Assembly (NCBI GenBank): GCA_023678885.1
Contig: CM042965.1
Location: forward strand, 32,655,777 to 32,719,776
Origin: Pogostemon cablin
Lineage: Eukaryota; Streptophyta; Magnoliopsida; Lamiales; Lamiaceae
Length of the DNA stretch: 64,000 bases
Direction: 5' to 3'
Numbering within the stretch: position 1 is the first letter of the stretch; each line of letters opens with the position of its first letter. This document shows, piece after piece, positions 1-10,055 of the stretch. Both the position numbers and the translations under genes were made by a program. Below the pieces are notes generated by a model, which did no database searches, was not told where the DNA came from, and worked only from the letters and a program-made list of their open reading frames with translations.

Positions 1-905
1 TCATATCCGGACCGCCCATCAAACCATTGTCTCCACCGGTTCGAGGTTCACCCAGTGGGACTGGTCGAACCGGAGGTTCAACCAAAAAATTAAATTAATA
101 TATTTAAATTATATTTTATATTATTATATTAATTAATAAAATTATTTTATAATACAAAATTAAATTTAAAGATTATTATTTAATAATAGCCACATAATAA
201 TAATATCAGTAAGTAATAAGAAAATATATCAAAACACTAAAAATAATTAATTTTCAAATATAAAGAAACCCACTTAATAAGTATTAATTTAATATGTAAG
301 AAAATAGATAATATATATATAATGTTAGAAGCATGACATCAAATTAGGTTAACATTTATCGCCTTTCTTTCCCCTGAGTCCCCTCCCCACGCCGCACACA
401 TTCTCCCAGATCTCTGCACGAAGTCTCCTAGATTTGTATCTCTCTCTCGAACGAAGGCCGCCGCCTTAGAAACTCTTCTGATTCTGTTCTTTCACAACAA
501 TGATGGTTCACGTTTGGTTCTCAAACGCCGCCCACTCACCCCTCTCCTTTAGAAACTCTACAACATTGTTCTCTTTTGCCTTCTTTTTTCATCTCTTGTC
601 TTTAATTCTTAGCAACAATGGAGAGAACAAAATATAGGTATAATAATATATTTTTTAAATTTGAATAATTTCCATTAATGATTCAGTAGGGGAAATGGAG
701 TTCTTTGGAGTTAAGCTTTGGAATTGATGTGAATTTTATAACAAAATCAGGGATTTCCGGTTCATCCGGTTTACTAGTTTTCCGATAATTTTTGAATCAA
801 ACTGGTTCTTCCCGGTCCAATTGCAAAAGCGGTTATAGGGTTATTCCGGACCAATTTTGGCTCCGGTTCCCAGTTTAACCAGTTGAACCGGCCGGTCCGG
901 TCCGA
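1..905. mobile_element. Non-autonomous hAT-like or unclassified DNA element, left end cut by window
   Basis: Both ends are rich in ACCGG, GGTTCAACC and GGTCCGG words in opposite orientation (about 1-90 and 760-905), resembling the terminal regions of widespread plant non-autonomous DNA elements. The right end interrupts a gag-protease relic at about 905. The middle is AT-rich at 95-340 but includes a GC-rich, CT-rich stretch (about 360-560) resembling a plant 5' untranslated leader, possibly captured. No transposase reading frame is present. The left terminus lies outside or at the window edge, so no target duplication can be tested. The superfamily assignment is weak. Confidence 0.45.
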
Positions 906-1263
906 TTATGAAATCACTGCTCATAACATCACCGAACTTTTTAAACTTTTCATCCAAGCTTTTTATCAAGAATCTCTGAGGGAAAGGAATTGGTACCTTT
1001 ATTTTCGGAAGTCCCAAATTGTCTTTCACGAATACCACTTCTGCTTCTCTCAATTTTTTAGCTCTCTGTCATTTTTTATCAACAATTGCCTGATCAGATT
1101 TGCTCAATACAGAATTTGGACATGCTGGAAATCTTGGAGCATAACTGGGCTCAAGCGATTCGCCAAGTGGAGGCAACTCGACTCGAGCTGGGGTTGAACA
1201 GCACCCCGAGCTGCATCCTGACTCGCCTGACTGTCGCTCGACTGCAATTTGGCTCTTCCTAGA
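906..1263 (-). pseudogene. Gag C-terminus/protease linker relic of an Athila-type element
   Basis: Read on the minus strand from about 1053 to 906, the translation contains PFPQRFLIKSLDEKFKKF, which matches the gag-to-protease linker of element A (PFPQRFLKKGLDERFKKF at about 10,540-10,590). This motif precedes the protease in Athila-type gag-pol. The part from 1263 to 1054 is less recognisable and has stops. The reading frame is then cut by the DNA element ending at 905. It probably belongs with the gag relic at 3.9-5.3 kb, separated from it by the LTR at 1264. Confidence 0.7.
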
Positions 1264-3885
1264 TGATAGGCTTTTTCTGCGCACTCCAATTTAATCCCCA
1301 AGTATGAAGGATATCAATTGTAGCGGTAAGTGACCAAGTTAAATTATCGAACCCAAAAGGACAGCTAATTATTTATTTCCTAAAATTACTAAATTAATCA
1401 GAATCAAGTAACTGATATCCAGGAGTTGTGAATTTAATTATCTAAATTACTGAAAATATAAATAACTAAATTAATTAAAAAGCAATAAAAATAAAAGCAA
1501 GTTTCTAATCAAGAGATAACGAACAGTTCTAAGGTATCAGGTAGAGACCAATTAATTTGGGTTATTAAACTTACGATTGTTCATTCATGCAGTTTCACTG
1601 AAAATACACCACATATCCCTGTTATCCCACCGAATATGATTCGATTCAAAGCTAACAGTCTAATCTGGTTTAAATCCTAAGGTGCGCAAATATTACCAAG
1701 CCTTATTCCTAGATACTAATCAAAGCAAGCAACAATACCTCCGGATGGTAAGCCCGACTAACAAGATATTTTCTGGAATTACTACAAGGTTCTATTCACT
1801 TCCTACTTGATTGTCTAATTGCATTTAATCCCCAAGTATGAAGGATATCAATTGTAGCGGTAAGTGACCAAGTTAAATTATCGAACCCAAAAGGACAGCT
1901 AATTATTTATTTCCTAAAATTACTAAATTAATCAGAATCAAGTAACTGATATCCAGGAGTTGTGAATTTAATTATCTAAATTACTGAAAATATAAATAAC
2001 TAAATTAATTAAAAAGCAATAAAAATAAAAGCAAGTTTCTAATCAAGAGATAACGAACAGTTCTAAGGTATCAGGTAGAGACCAATTAATTTGGGTTATT
2101 AAACTTACGATTGTTCATTCATGCAGTTTCACTGAAAATACACCACATATCCCTGTTATCCCACCGAATATGATTCGATTCAAAGCTAACAGTCTAATCT
2201 GGTTTAAATCCTAAGGTGCGCAAATATTACCAAGCCTTATTCCTAGATACTAATCAAAGCAAGCAACAATACCTCCGGATGGTAAGCCCGACTAACAAGA
2301 TATTTTCTGGAATTACAACAAGGTTCTATTCACTTCCTACTTGATTGTCTAATTGCATTGTTCCACTAAACTAATCAAGTATTTGATTAACCAGTTCATG
2401 AAATTAAAGTGCTTATAGCGGAGCTACTCTAATCCCTAACAGATAGACATTACCAATCATGAACGCACACAAGCTAACACAATAATCCAAGCATTATAGC
2501 GGATGTCATGAATATATTATGAAGACGTTACGAAGCAGAAAAGCATGTCTTAATAAATAAGTAAAATCAAAAGATCAACTGCATAAAATCCCAATCTTTG
2601 GTCTAAATCCCCAAATCAATTAAATCAATCCATCAAACCTTAGAACTGTATATAAAATTAGCCCATGAGGTCACAAGCAATACTCATGGCTAAGCAATTC
2701 ATACCAAAAATTAAAGTAAAAGGAAGGAAAAGATAGGAATTATGAAACTCTAGTGTAGACGTAGTCTTTCGTTCCTTCTCCGTCTCTCCAATTGCTCGAT
2801 TCTCCCTCAATTAGCACTTGGAACCCTCTTGAAAGTGGATGGATGGTGAAATCAGGTTGTCAATCTGATATGGAAGGATTGGAGGTGTGAATTGATGATG
2901 GGTTATGGATGGGTTCTCTCCAATTTGGGTCTCGATCTCCCTAATTGTTTCTAGGACTGATGTAACTTTTTCGCGATCGAAACTGCTTCAGAATCGCGAT
3001 TTGAGGGTATATATACACTGCTGCATCGAACAGGCCCCGTCTGGGCCCTGAACTGGGCCGCTCGGCACCTTGCTCGAGCCGAGCTCATGGCCGAGCGGCC
3101 TCCAAACCTGCCGAGCAGGATATGAGTGAAACTGGAACGTCGTGTAGGATCTGAAGGCACCCTACTCGGCTGGAAATTCGCAAAATGTTGGTCCCGCTCG
3201 AGCCGAGCAGCCTCCCGAGCTGCGGAGACTGCACTGTGCGACTTCACTGTTTTGAGCATAACTTCTTCATACAGACTCCAATTTGAATGATTTTTGTGCT
3301 CACGTGTTCCTCTTTTCCTTGGCTTTCTATCCATATAAAGAACTCTGAGAAACTCCAACATTTGAATATGTAAAAAGTCATGCAAAGTGGCTGCTCGGTA
3401 CAGCATATGCGACGTTAGCACTTTGATCATAACTTTCTCGTTTGGAATCCAATTGGGGTGTTCTTTATGTCAAAACGACCCTATCTTCTGTGTCTTTCCA
3501 ACCATATATCATATGATCAATTTGGACTTCTATAAGAATACAGAAATTTGTGCAACATGGACTGTATTTTTCAGCATTCCTTCTCACTTTCACTCCTCAT
3601 TCCAACTTTGAACTTTTGAACATGTTTTACCCTTCAAAACTCAACAAAACACCTTAGTAGCATCTTAATTATGCAAGATATGAAAACCATGTCATTCTAT
3701 ACAAAATCATGGCCACATTCTATCAAAAACGGTGTAATGTGAGACCTAAAATACGTGAAATTCCACTCTCAACACTAGACCCAGCTCAGCTCGAGTTCGT
3801 GGTCGAGTCATGGCCGAGTGGCTCTGCTCTGTCATTGTTACGTCCTGCATTAATTTTGGACCTTCATACTGATTTCCTTACCTTA
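1264..3885 (-). mobile_element. Athila-type LTR (probably solo), enlarged by an internal tandem duplication
   Basis: The left end (tgataggc...) and the following 1.4 kb align with the LTR at 29036-29404 plus 37698-38655, which begins tgatgagcg beside an Athila-type primer site. Orientation is minus by that comparison. It contains a GC-rich block with CTCGAGCCGAGC and GGCCGAGCGG words (about 3035-3215), the same position where related LTRs carry hairpin words. The right boundary is uncertain: recognisable gag resumes at about 3,890. The LTR separates two parts of one old gag gene, so it looks like a solo LTR inserted there. I could not identify a clean target duplication. Confidence 0.6.
1289..2356. 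repeat. 534-bp direct tandem duplication
   Basis: The block 1289-1822 is repeated immediately at 1823-2356. I saw one base difference (ggaattact versus ggaattaca). The duplicated unit is the R/U5 portion of the LTR, starting at tttaatccccaagtatg and ending ttgtctaattgc. Near identity means a recent event or an assembly artefact. Confidence 0.93.
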
Positions 3886-3889
3886 AAGT

Positions 3890-5262
3890 GATCGTATTGC
3901 ATTCCTTCGGGTTAATTTCCATGTCAGATGGAAACTTGCCATTCTGAATTTGGTGCTGCTGCTGATTTACTGTAGTTGAAATTTGACCCATAGAATACAT
4001 GAGATTCTGCAACTACTTATTAACTTCCTCATTCTGCTTTGTCATATTAGAATCCATGATTACAATGCAGTTGTTGAACTTGTCAATATCTCTATCAATC
4101 TTCTTCATATACATGGTCAACACTTCATCAATACTAGCTCTTCCTTCTTCAGTTTTGGCTCAATGATCAAAGTTAAGAGGTTATGGAACTGCATTATTTG
4201 GATTTGAATATGCAAAGTTCTCATGCCTTGTTCAATTTTACCAATTCCCTCCTTGATTAATAGGACCTCCCCCTTGGTTATTCCTGCAGTTGGAATTTTC
4301 TTGAGGGTTCCTATTTTCTTGCCAAATTTGAGGTGTTCTTGTACCATGGAGACTCTGTCCCATGGCCCAATTTGCGTCCTTAACCTCTTGAAGGTTCATG
4401 ACTACATCCTCACTAGCAGTCCCTTGGATGCCTCCCTCAATCTTACTCAAGATCAGAGTAATCAGGTGTTTGTTCATCTCTTCCAATTGAGTGACAACCT
4501 TATCATTCTTATCAGTTTCAACAACCTTCTTTTCAACTTGTGCAACTTTTCCATGTACATATGTTCCACGAATCCTTTCAGAAGGCCAATCTCTTGAATT
4601 TATTGATATATCATCAAATAGCTTTTCCACGACTCTTGACGTCTTTTCAAAAATCATTCCTCTAGCATAAGCATCCACTAACACTCTCAAGTCACTATCA
4701 AGGTCATTATAGAAGACACTGATGAGTTGAGACTTCTTAAATCCATGCTGTGGGCATCTCCTCAATGCATCTCTGAATCTTTCCCAAGCCTCTCCAAACG
4801 ACTCATCTCTTTGCTGCTTGAACTGATTGATCTCATGTTTCAAAGCAAGAACTTTACCCTGTGGCATAAATCTATCAACAAATAGCTGTTGTTGTTCAGT
4901 CCAATAAGAACAACTGTCTCCTTCCAAGTTATCATACCACTCCCTTGCCTTATCAACTAATGAAAACTGTAAAGTCTCATCTTCCATCGGTTATCTGTAG
5001 CATACGAGACTTTCACAGTATCCATATAACTGTTGAAATGTTTAAGATGGCCGTATGGCTCATAAAAAATACCTTCGGCGAAGGGGTTCCTCTCCACTAT
5101 ATTTATCAGGGCTGGCCTTATGTCGTTTGACTCATTGGCTTGAACGGCTCCAACTACGCCTGATCCTTCTACATTGGTGGACTTAAAAGTTTCCCGGATG
5201 ACGATGTCATCCTCATGTAGTGGTCTTTTTGCCATCACTTCACTTTCTGTATTTGTTCCTCT
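3890..5262 (-). pseudogene. Degenerate Athila-type gag
   Basis: On the minus strand, translation from about 5240 gives MAKRPLHEDD and later VQANESNDIRPALINIVERNPF, the position where other gags in this window have VQAN(D/N)(Y/F)E. An open stretch at 4987-4238 carries EREWYDNLE-like capsid sequence, ESFGEAWERFRDALRRCPQHGF (the conserved YEAWERYKDLLRRCPQHG block) and WPSERI. A frame break near 4987 separates the N-terminal part, and C-terminal fragments resembling MGQIS and NPKE run on to about 3,890. The capsid homology is clear, but the gene is broken by frameshift and lacks its LTR and primer site. To its right, 5263-5420 encodes a proline/glutamate-rich fragment that may be the extreme N-terminal side. 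Confidence 0.8.
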
Positions 5263-6073
5263 TGTTCTGGAGGATCCTGATTTTCTATCTGCCCCTCTTG
5301 TTCCTCCTCTATGACTGCTTCAGATCCGGGATGTCCATTTTCTTCTTCGGAGGTGGTTCCTTAGCAGATTTAGGAGGTGGTGCGTGATACCCTAGCTTCT
5401 CACTACTCATGTGCCAATATAATATAATCTGTGTTACGTGAATTTTATAATTATATGATAATTATGTGGTAATTGTTTCTACATTTTATCTGTCTTTGCA
5501 TTTTTATATTATTTGAGACATCTATGATAATAATGGTGACATTATGTGAATATGTGCACAAATATTTACGTGCATTAATTTGAATATATAATTAAATTAT
5601 CTTATGTACATAAATACACTATTTCTTAATTATTAAGTGTCACACGTGTTCTCGTAATAATAATAGTGGCTAGAAATGTACAAGTGTGTATTTTAATTTA
5701 TGTATCATATCCTAACCATTAAGTATTGCATGTATATTTGTAATTAATAATAATAATAATAATAATAATTTGACTTACTATAAATAGTAAGTTATTATAA
5801 ATAGCTACTTAATATTTATAGTAAGTAAGGTTAGTGGCGGTGATGTTAACCCCCAACTCTTATTATAAATGGGGGAATACCTCCTTTGAAATGAATAGCA
5901 GCGACCAGTTCGCGGTTGAAAAATAAAAAAGAGAGAGAGAAAGAGCGAGAGAGAGAAAGAGAGAAGAAGAAGAGATGAGAGAAAGAAGGAAGAGAGATGA
6001 GCATGACGGAAAGGGAAGGAAGGAATAAGTTATATTTCTTCACGAGGTCTATAGTATTACTGTCGGAGTTCAG

Positions 6074-6690
6074 GTAAGTAGAGGTCCAAATACAATGCAT
6101 AAATATGTTGGATGTGAATTATTTGTGATTATTTGGTAAATATTATTTTGTGAATTATTTATAATTAAATTGGGATGCAAATTGTGGATTTATGTGATTA
6201 GAAGTAAGTAAAGGTTCAACTACTATGCATAAACATGTTGTATGTGAATTATTTGTGATTATTTGGTAAATATTATTTTGTGAATTATTTATGATTAAAT
6301 TGTGATACAAGTTGTGGATTTATGTGATTAGAGGTAAGTAGAAGTTCAACTGCAATGCATAAACATGTTGTGTGTGAATTATTTTTTATTAATATGTGAC
6401 AATTATGTTATAAATTATTTGTGATTAGTTTAACTATGTTAGGAATTATTTGTGATTAGTTTATTTACGTTATGAATTATTTTGGATTAATTTGTGATAC
6501 AAGTTGTAGATTTATGTGATTTGAGGAAAGTGGGTTCATATGCAACTAAATATTATTTGTAAATTATTTGTGATAAAAGTTGCAAATCTATGTGATTTGA
6601 AATAATATCATTGTCCTATAAAAATTTGTGTGATTGGAAACTGTTGAATATAGATCTGTGTGATCTGAGAAGATATCATTTATAAGGATC
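6074..6690. repeat. 130-bp tandem repeat, decaying rightwards
   Basis: Units start with gtaagta at 6074, 6204 and 6334, exactly 130 bp apart, and include atgcataaacatgttg and gtgaattatttgtgatta. The third and later units (to about 6690) are shortened and diverged. Each unit start repeats a consensus splice-donor hexamer. Confidence 0.8.
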
Positions 6691-6764
6691 TATGTGATTC
6701 GAGGTGAATTTGTTATTCGAAAAATGGATATGTGTGATTTTAGAAAAAGTTGTTGTTCCACAAA

Positions 6765-6769
6765 TGGAT
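6765..6769. repeat. Target-site duplication of element A (left copy)
   Basis: The pentamer tggat precedes the 5' LTR and is repeated at 26522-26526 directly after the 3' LTR. Confidence 0.9.
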
Positions 6770-7028
6770 TGATTAGAGCTATTTTCACCTACATTTTAAT
6801 GTCTTTTTATATGTGTTTTCGTATTATTTTATCCGTATTTTATGTGTTATTTGGTTGTGTTTTGTGTTTTTATTGAAATGTGTGTGAATGAGCTTAAACT
6901 TAAGATTTTCACTTTTTATTTGATGCTAAACATGATAAGGAAGATGTAGGAAAAAGCGGATCTCAATTCGGAGTTGAAACGAGGAAGAACGAGCCGAAAT
7001 AGTGAAAGAGGAGAAGAAGCTGCACAAC

Positions 7029-7290
7029 ACGGCCGACCGTGTGTAGGAACACGGGTCGTGTCTTGAACACGCCTCGAGTTCCGCACACGGGCCTGTGCAT
7101 GAGGCCGTGTGATGTCGCCAGAAAAACCAACTCGGCCACCCCTGTGGCCGAGCGCAGAGCACGGGTCGAGCGCAGAACACGGGCCGTGTACCGCGCACGG
7201 CCCTTTCCTAGAAGCCGTGTGCGGACACCAGATTACACAACACGGCCACCCCTGTGGCCGTGTGCAGAGCTCGAGCCGTGTAGGTGTAAT
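7029..7290 (+). promoter_or_regulatory. GC-rich hairpin word array in U3
   Basis: Repeated inverted words (cacggcc, ggccgtgt, acacgggccgtgt) separated by 10-30 nt, including a unit of the form CACGGCCCT-spacer-GCCGTGTGCGGACA-CCAGA. The array lies directly upstream of the TATA box. Equivalent arrays occur at 13545-13765, 20270-20490, 25093-25335, 48425-48540, 54088-54320 and 63640-63960. A role in transcription, silencing or RNA folding is inference. Confidence 0.7.
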
Positions 7291-7332
7291 TCCTGCTAAA
7301 AAATCAGAATCTTCTAGAAGGCCCACATGGGG

Positions 7333-7340
7333 TATAAATA
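7333..7340 (+). promoter_or_regulatory. TATA box of element A 5' LTR
   Basis: The octamer tataaata sits inside the palindromic context ggggtataaatagacccc. The same sequence is at 25377-25384 in the 3' LTR. Transcription should start about 30 bp downstream, near 7370. Confidence 0.75.
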
Positions 7341-8483
7341 GACCCCATTTCAACACTTTGTAGAGAAGATCCGAAATCCTATCATCTACACACACCTCAC
7401 ACACCATTTCTTCCATTTTCCACCATCATCTTCATCCATCTTCATCCACCCATCATATCTTCCATTTTTGGTGCTAAAGACTTCAAATCAAGAGCTAGAG
7501 GTGGAGATCAAGAAGAATAGAAGATTCTCTTCAAGAAATTGATAGGGAAGAATCCATTCATTTTGTATTTCTTTAGATCTAAGACTATGGGTATTTGTAA
7601 TGAATCATTTATTTGTTTTATTACTTTTATCATGTTAGGCTAATCCCTCTAGTGGGATTAGGAATATGAAGAGCATATTAGATTTATATTATCATGTGGA
7701 TTAAATTGGTTTTTGATTTAATTGATGTTGATTTCTATTCATGGAGTTTAATTGTCTTGATGTTGTGATGGCATGGTTTGTTATTCATGAATGTTTATTG
7801 GTTTAATGGATTGTTGATCAATGGATTATTTGTGGTAATTAAATGTTATCATGATGTTCATGTATGTATTGCTTGGAGTGAGACGGAAACGACCCTCTAT
7901 AGTATTAGGAAGGCATGAATAGACATTGAGTTTGGGTTTGACCGAAAGGATATTTGAATTCAATGAGGGGAACCAATCCATTCGTTGGCCTTAGTACACA
8001 AAAAGGGAGAGTTTAATCTAACTAGTACCTAGATGGAAGGGGTTAATGTTGGGCTTTGATCTTAAGTGCTTTTGGGAGTCTAAAATGGATCAACAACCTT
8101 TGTAACCCGAAAGGGAGCTTAGGATACAATCGTGATCACCCTTAGTCTACATCAATTGAGTTGAATTCCGTTTGCATGATAATATGAATCGAGTGTGCTT
8201 GGATGTTTCTAATCCCATGATTTTCCATATTTGAACCTTAGCACCCATTATCTTTACTCGTCATTTTCTTATTTGCTATCCTTATTTACTTGCTCCTTGC
8301 TTTAGTTGTTAATCAATCTCAAAACCCCGATCATCTTTACAACAACAACGATGAACATGAGCTCACGTATTTTGCTAGTACGAATATAACTCCTTATTGG
8401 ATTGATAATTTTTCTTGGGATATACTACTACAACGATCGAGTATTCTTGCTCGTGAGTGCTACAAAATAGGCAAACAAGAAAA

Positions 8484-8501
8484 TGGCGCCGTTGCCGGGG
8501 A
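8484..8501 (+). other. Primer-binding site (tRNA-Asp type) of element A
   Basis: The sequence tggcgccgttgccgggga begins 6 bp after the LTR end. It is the primer site commonly found in Athila-type elements and is assigned there to tRNA-Asp. The identical site occurs on the minus strand in element B. Confidence 0.9.
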
Positions 8502-8624
8502 GTTTGACGGACTAGTCGAGTACTGTGTTATTGTTTTAGTTGTTCTTGATAAGGATTCTTTTTATTTTATTTTATTTACTATTGTTGTTTGTGGTCTCAC
8601 TCTTAACCTTTTCGTAGGTGTTTT

Positions 8625-10055
8625 ATGATCACAAGATCAAAGGGAAATCAATCGATCATTCCTTTGAATTTAGAGATTGAAAGGACCGCACGACAAAGAA
8701 AGCGAGAGAGGCGTAAAGCGAGAAAAGGAACAAAAATGGAGAATCAACATGGAGATCATGTCAATCATAATCCACCCCAAGATCCTTTACAAGATCAAAG
8801 GGGGGTACAAGAAGGAGTGCAAGAGAATCAAATGGAGATAATGAGGAATGTCTTTGCTCAAAATCAAGAGTATATGCAATTGCTTGCCAATCAAGAAGCT
8901 CAAAGGATATTTCAACAACAAGAGTTGCCAAGGCCTAGAGCAATTCGGGATTACTTCCAACCGAGAGCCGTGCACAATATGGTTCCTCCGGTTCAAGCCA
9001 ATGATTATGAAATCAAGACCGGATTGATCAACATGGTTAAAGCAAATCAGTTTGGGGGAGGTCCTCTTGAAGACCCGAACACTCATCTATCTACTTTCTT
9101 GGAGGTTGCAAATACCGTCAAGATGAAGGGAGTGTCGGAGGATGCTATTCGAATGAGGTTGTTCTCTTTTTCTTTAAGAGACAAGGCTAAAGCATGGTAC
9201 AATACAATTCCTTTGGGAAGTTGTAATACATGGGAAGATCTTGAGCAAAGGTTCCTAAACAAGTACTTTCCTCCTTCAAAGACGCTCCAATTGAAAAGCC
9301 TTATCACTCAATTTAGGCAACTTCCGGATGAAAATTTTTATGAAGCATGGGAACGCTACAAAGAGATGCTCCGAAAGTGTCCTCAACACGATTTTCATGA
9401 GAATCAACAAGTGGCTTTCTTTTACCAAGGGTTGAATCAACAAAATTGGATGCATGTAGATGCCTCATCCGGAGGGTCTATATTTGGAGTGGATGCTATG
9501 AAAGCCATGGATATTTTTGAAGACATTGCAATGAATGCTTACCAATGGCCTTCCGAGCGAGTAATGGGAGGTTATGCATTTGGAAAGGTAGCTCAAGTGG
9601 AGAGTGTGAACAAAGTGAAGAGTGATGTGTTTCAAAATGAAGGAATGAAAGAATTCAATGAGAGCATTCAAGCTTTAACAAAGCAATTGAATTTGATCAC
9701 TCAAGGAGTAAGCCAAGGGGGAAGCACAAGTTCTATGGTGAATGATGAGAGCAAGGTTATGCAAAGTGTAGAAGATGTTGCCTATTTAGATAGGAGAAAT
9801 TACCAAGGGAATTTCCATCATCAAGGGAATTTCCAAGGTAATTATCCTTCTAATCAAGGTAATTACCAAGGAGGATATCAAGGGCAAGCTCGGGGAAGCA
9901 ATTTCAATCAATCAAGTGGAAATTATCAAGCTCCGAGGAAGCATGAGAATCTTTCTTACTCTAATCCTCAAGCCGCCGTGTCATATCCTCCGGGATTCGA
10001 TCCGAGTGCTAAGCCGCCAATGGAAAAGGGAAAGCAACATTGGAAGAGACATTAA
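8625..10055 (+). CDS. gag: Element A Gag (capsid-like), open up to a frameshift
   Basis: Gag packages element RNA into cytoplasmic virus-like particles. The start ATG gives MITRSKGNQ, matching MQTRSKGKQ of element B's gag, which supports this start; it lies about 120 bp after the primer site. A charged N-terminus and glutamine-rich segment are followed by the capsid-like domain (about residues 100-300) with VQANDYEIK, FLNKYFPPSKT, YEAWERYKEMLRKCPQHDF and QWPSERV. Residues about 385-460 form a GNYQG/GNFQG-rich low-complexity stretch where other Gags have a CCHC zinc knuckle; I see no CCHC here. The frame stops at 10055 after GKQHWKRH because of a one-base shift relative to element B, near 10,025-10,035; the rest of Gag continues in another frame. 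Confidence 0.9.
   Translation: MITRSKGNQSIIPLNLEIERTARQRKRERRKARKGTKMENQHGDHVNHNPPQDPLQDQRGVQEGVQENQMEIMRNVFAQNQEYMQLLANQEAQRIFQQQELPRPRAIRDYFQPRAVHNMVPPVQANDYEIKTGLINMVKANQFGGGPLEDPNTHLSTFLEVANTVKMKGVSEDAIRMRLFSFSLRDKAKAWYNTIPLGSCNTWEDLEQRFLNKYFPPSKTLQLKSLITQFRQLPDENFYEAWERYKEMLRKCPQHDFHENQQVAFFYQGLNQQNWMHVDASSGGSIFGVDAMKAMDIFEDIAMNAYQWPSERVMGGYAFGKVAQVESVNKVKSDVFQNEGMKEFNESIQALTKQLNLITQGVSQGGSTSSMVNDESKVMQSVEDVAYLDRRNYQGNFHHQGNFQGNYPSNQGNYQGGYQGQARGSNFNQSSGNYQAPRKHENLSYSNPQAAVSYPPGFDPSAKPPMEKGKQHWKRH

Larger units (their letters stand above)
5421..6769. other. AT-rich host sequence of element A, with a promoter-like segment
   Basis: No protein gene is recognised. The segment has a (TAA)n run at about 5745-5770, a TATA-like ttataaatg near 5860, and a GA-rich tract at 5930-6000 followed by cag|gtaagt at 6073/6074, together resembling a plant promoter, leader and splice donor. 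This could be a gene start or an old LTR. Tandem 130-bp repeats follow. Element A is inserted at 6769 and the interrupted sequence resumes at 26527. Confidence 0.4.
6770..8477 (+). repeat. Element A 5' LTR (1708 bp)
   Basis: It starts TG and ends CA. U3 is AT-rich up to about 7020, then carries a GC-rich array of ACACGGCC/GGCCGTGT words to about 7290, then the TATA box at 7333 and a long R/U5 of about 1.1 kb. It differs from the 3' LTR mainly by 21 bp (near 7043) missing from the latter. Short open frames inside the GC-rich array are translations of the repeat words, not genes. Confidence 0.95.

Noticed and set aside
5846..6100. 84-codon minus-strand frame with Ser/Leu/Phe runs
   Set aside because: It is the complement of a GA-rich tract and has no supporting features.
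7029..7290. CRISPR-like repeat array
   Set aside because: Repeats are short, irregularly spaced and inverted, inside a plant LTR; no cas genes or regular spacers.
6916..7416. Open frames on both strands in the GC-rich LTR arrays (also 13163-13871, 20012-20537, 25107-25460, 54068-54423, 63577-63961)
   Set aside because: They translate short inverted DNA words (Arg/Pro/His-rich text), recur in every LTR copy and lack gene context; they are LTR sequence.
8290..8628. 112-codon frame spanning the 5' LTR end, primer site and leader of element A
   Set aside because: It covers the LTR end and primer site and has no counterpart in B; gag starts at 8625.
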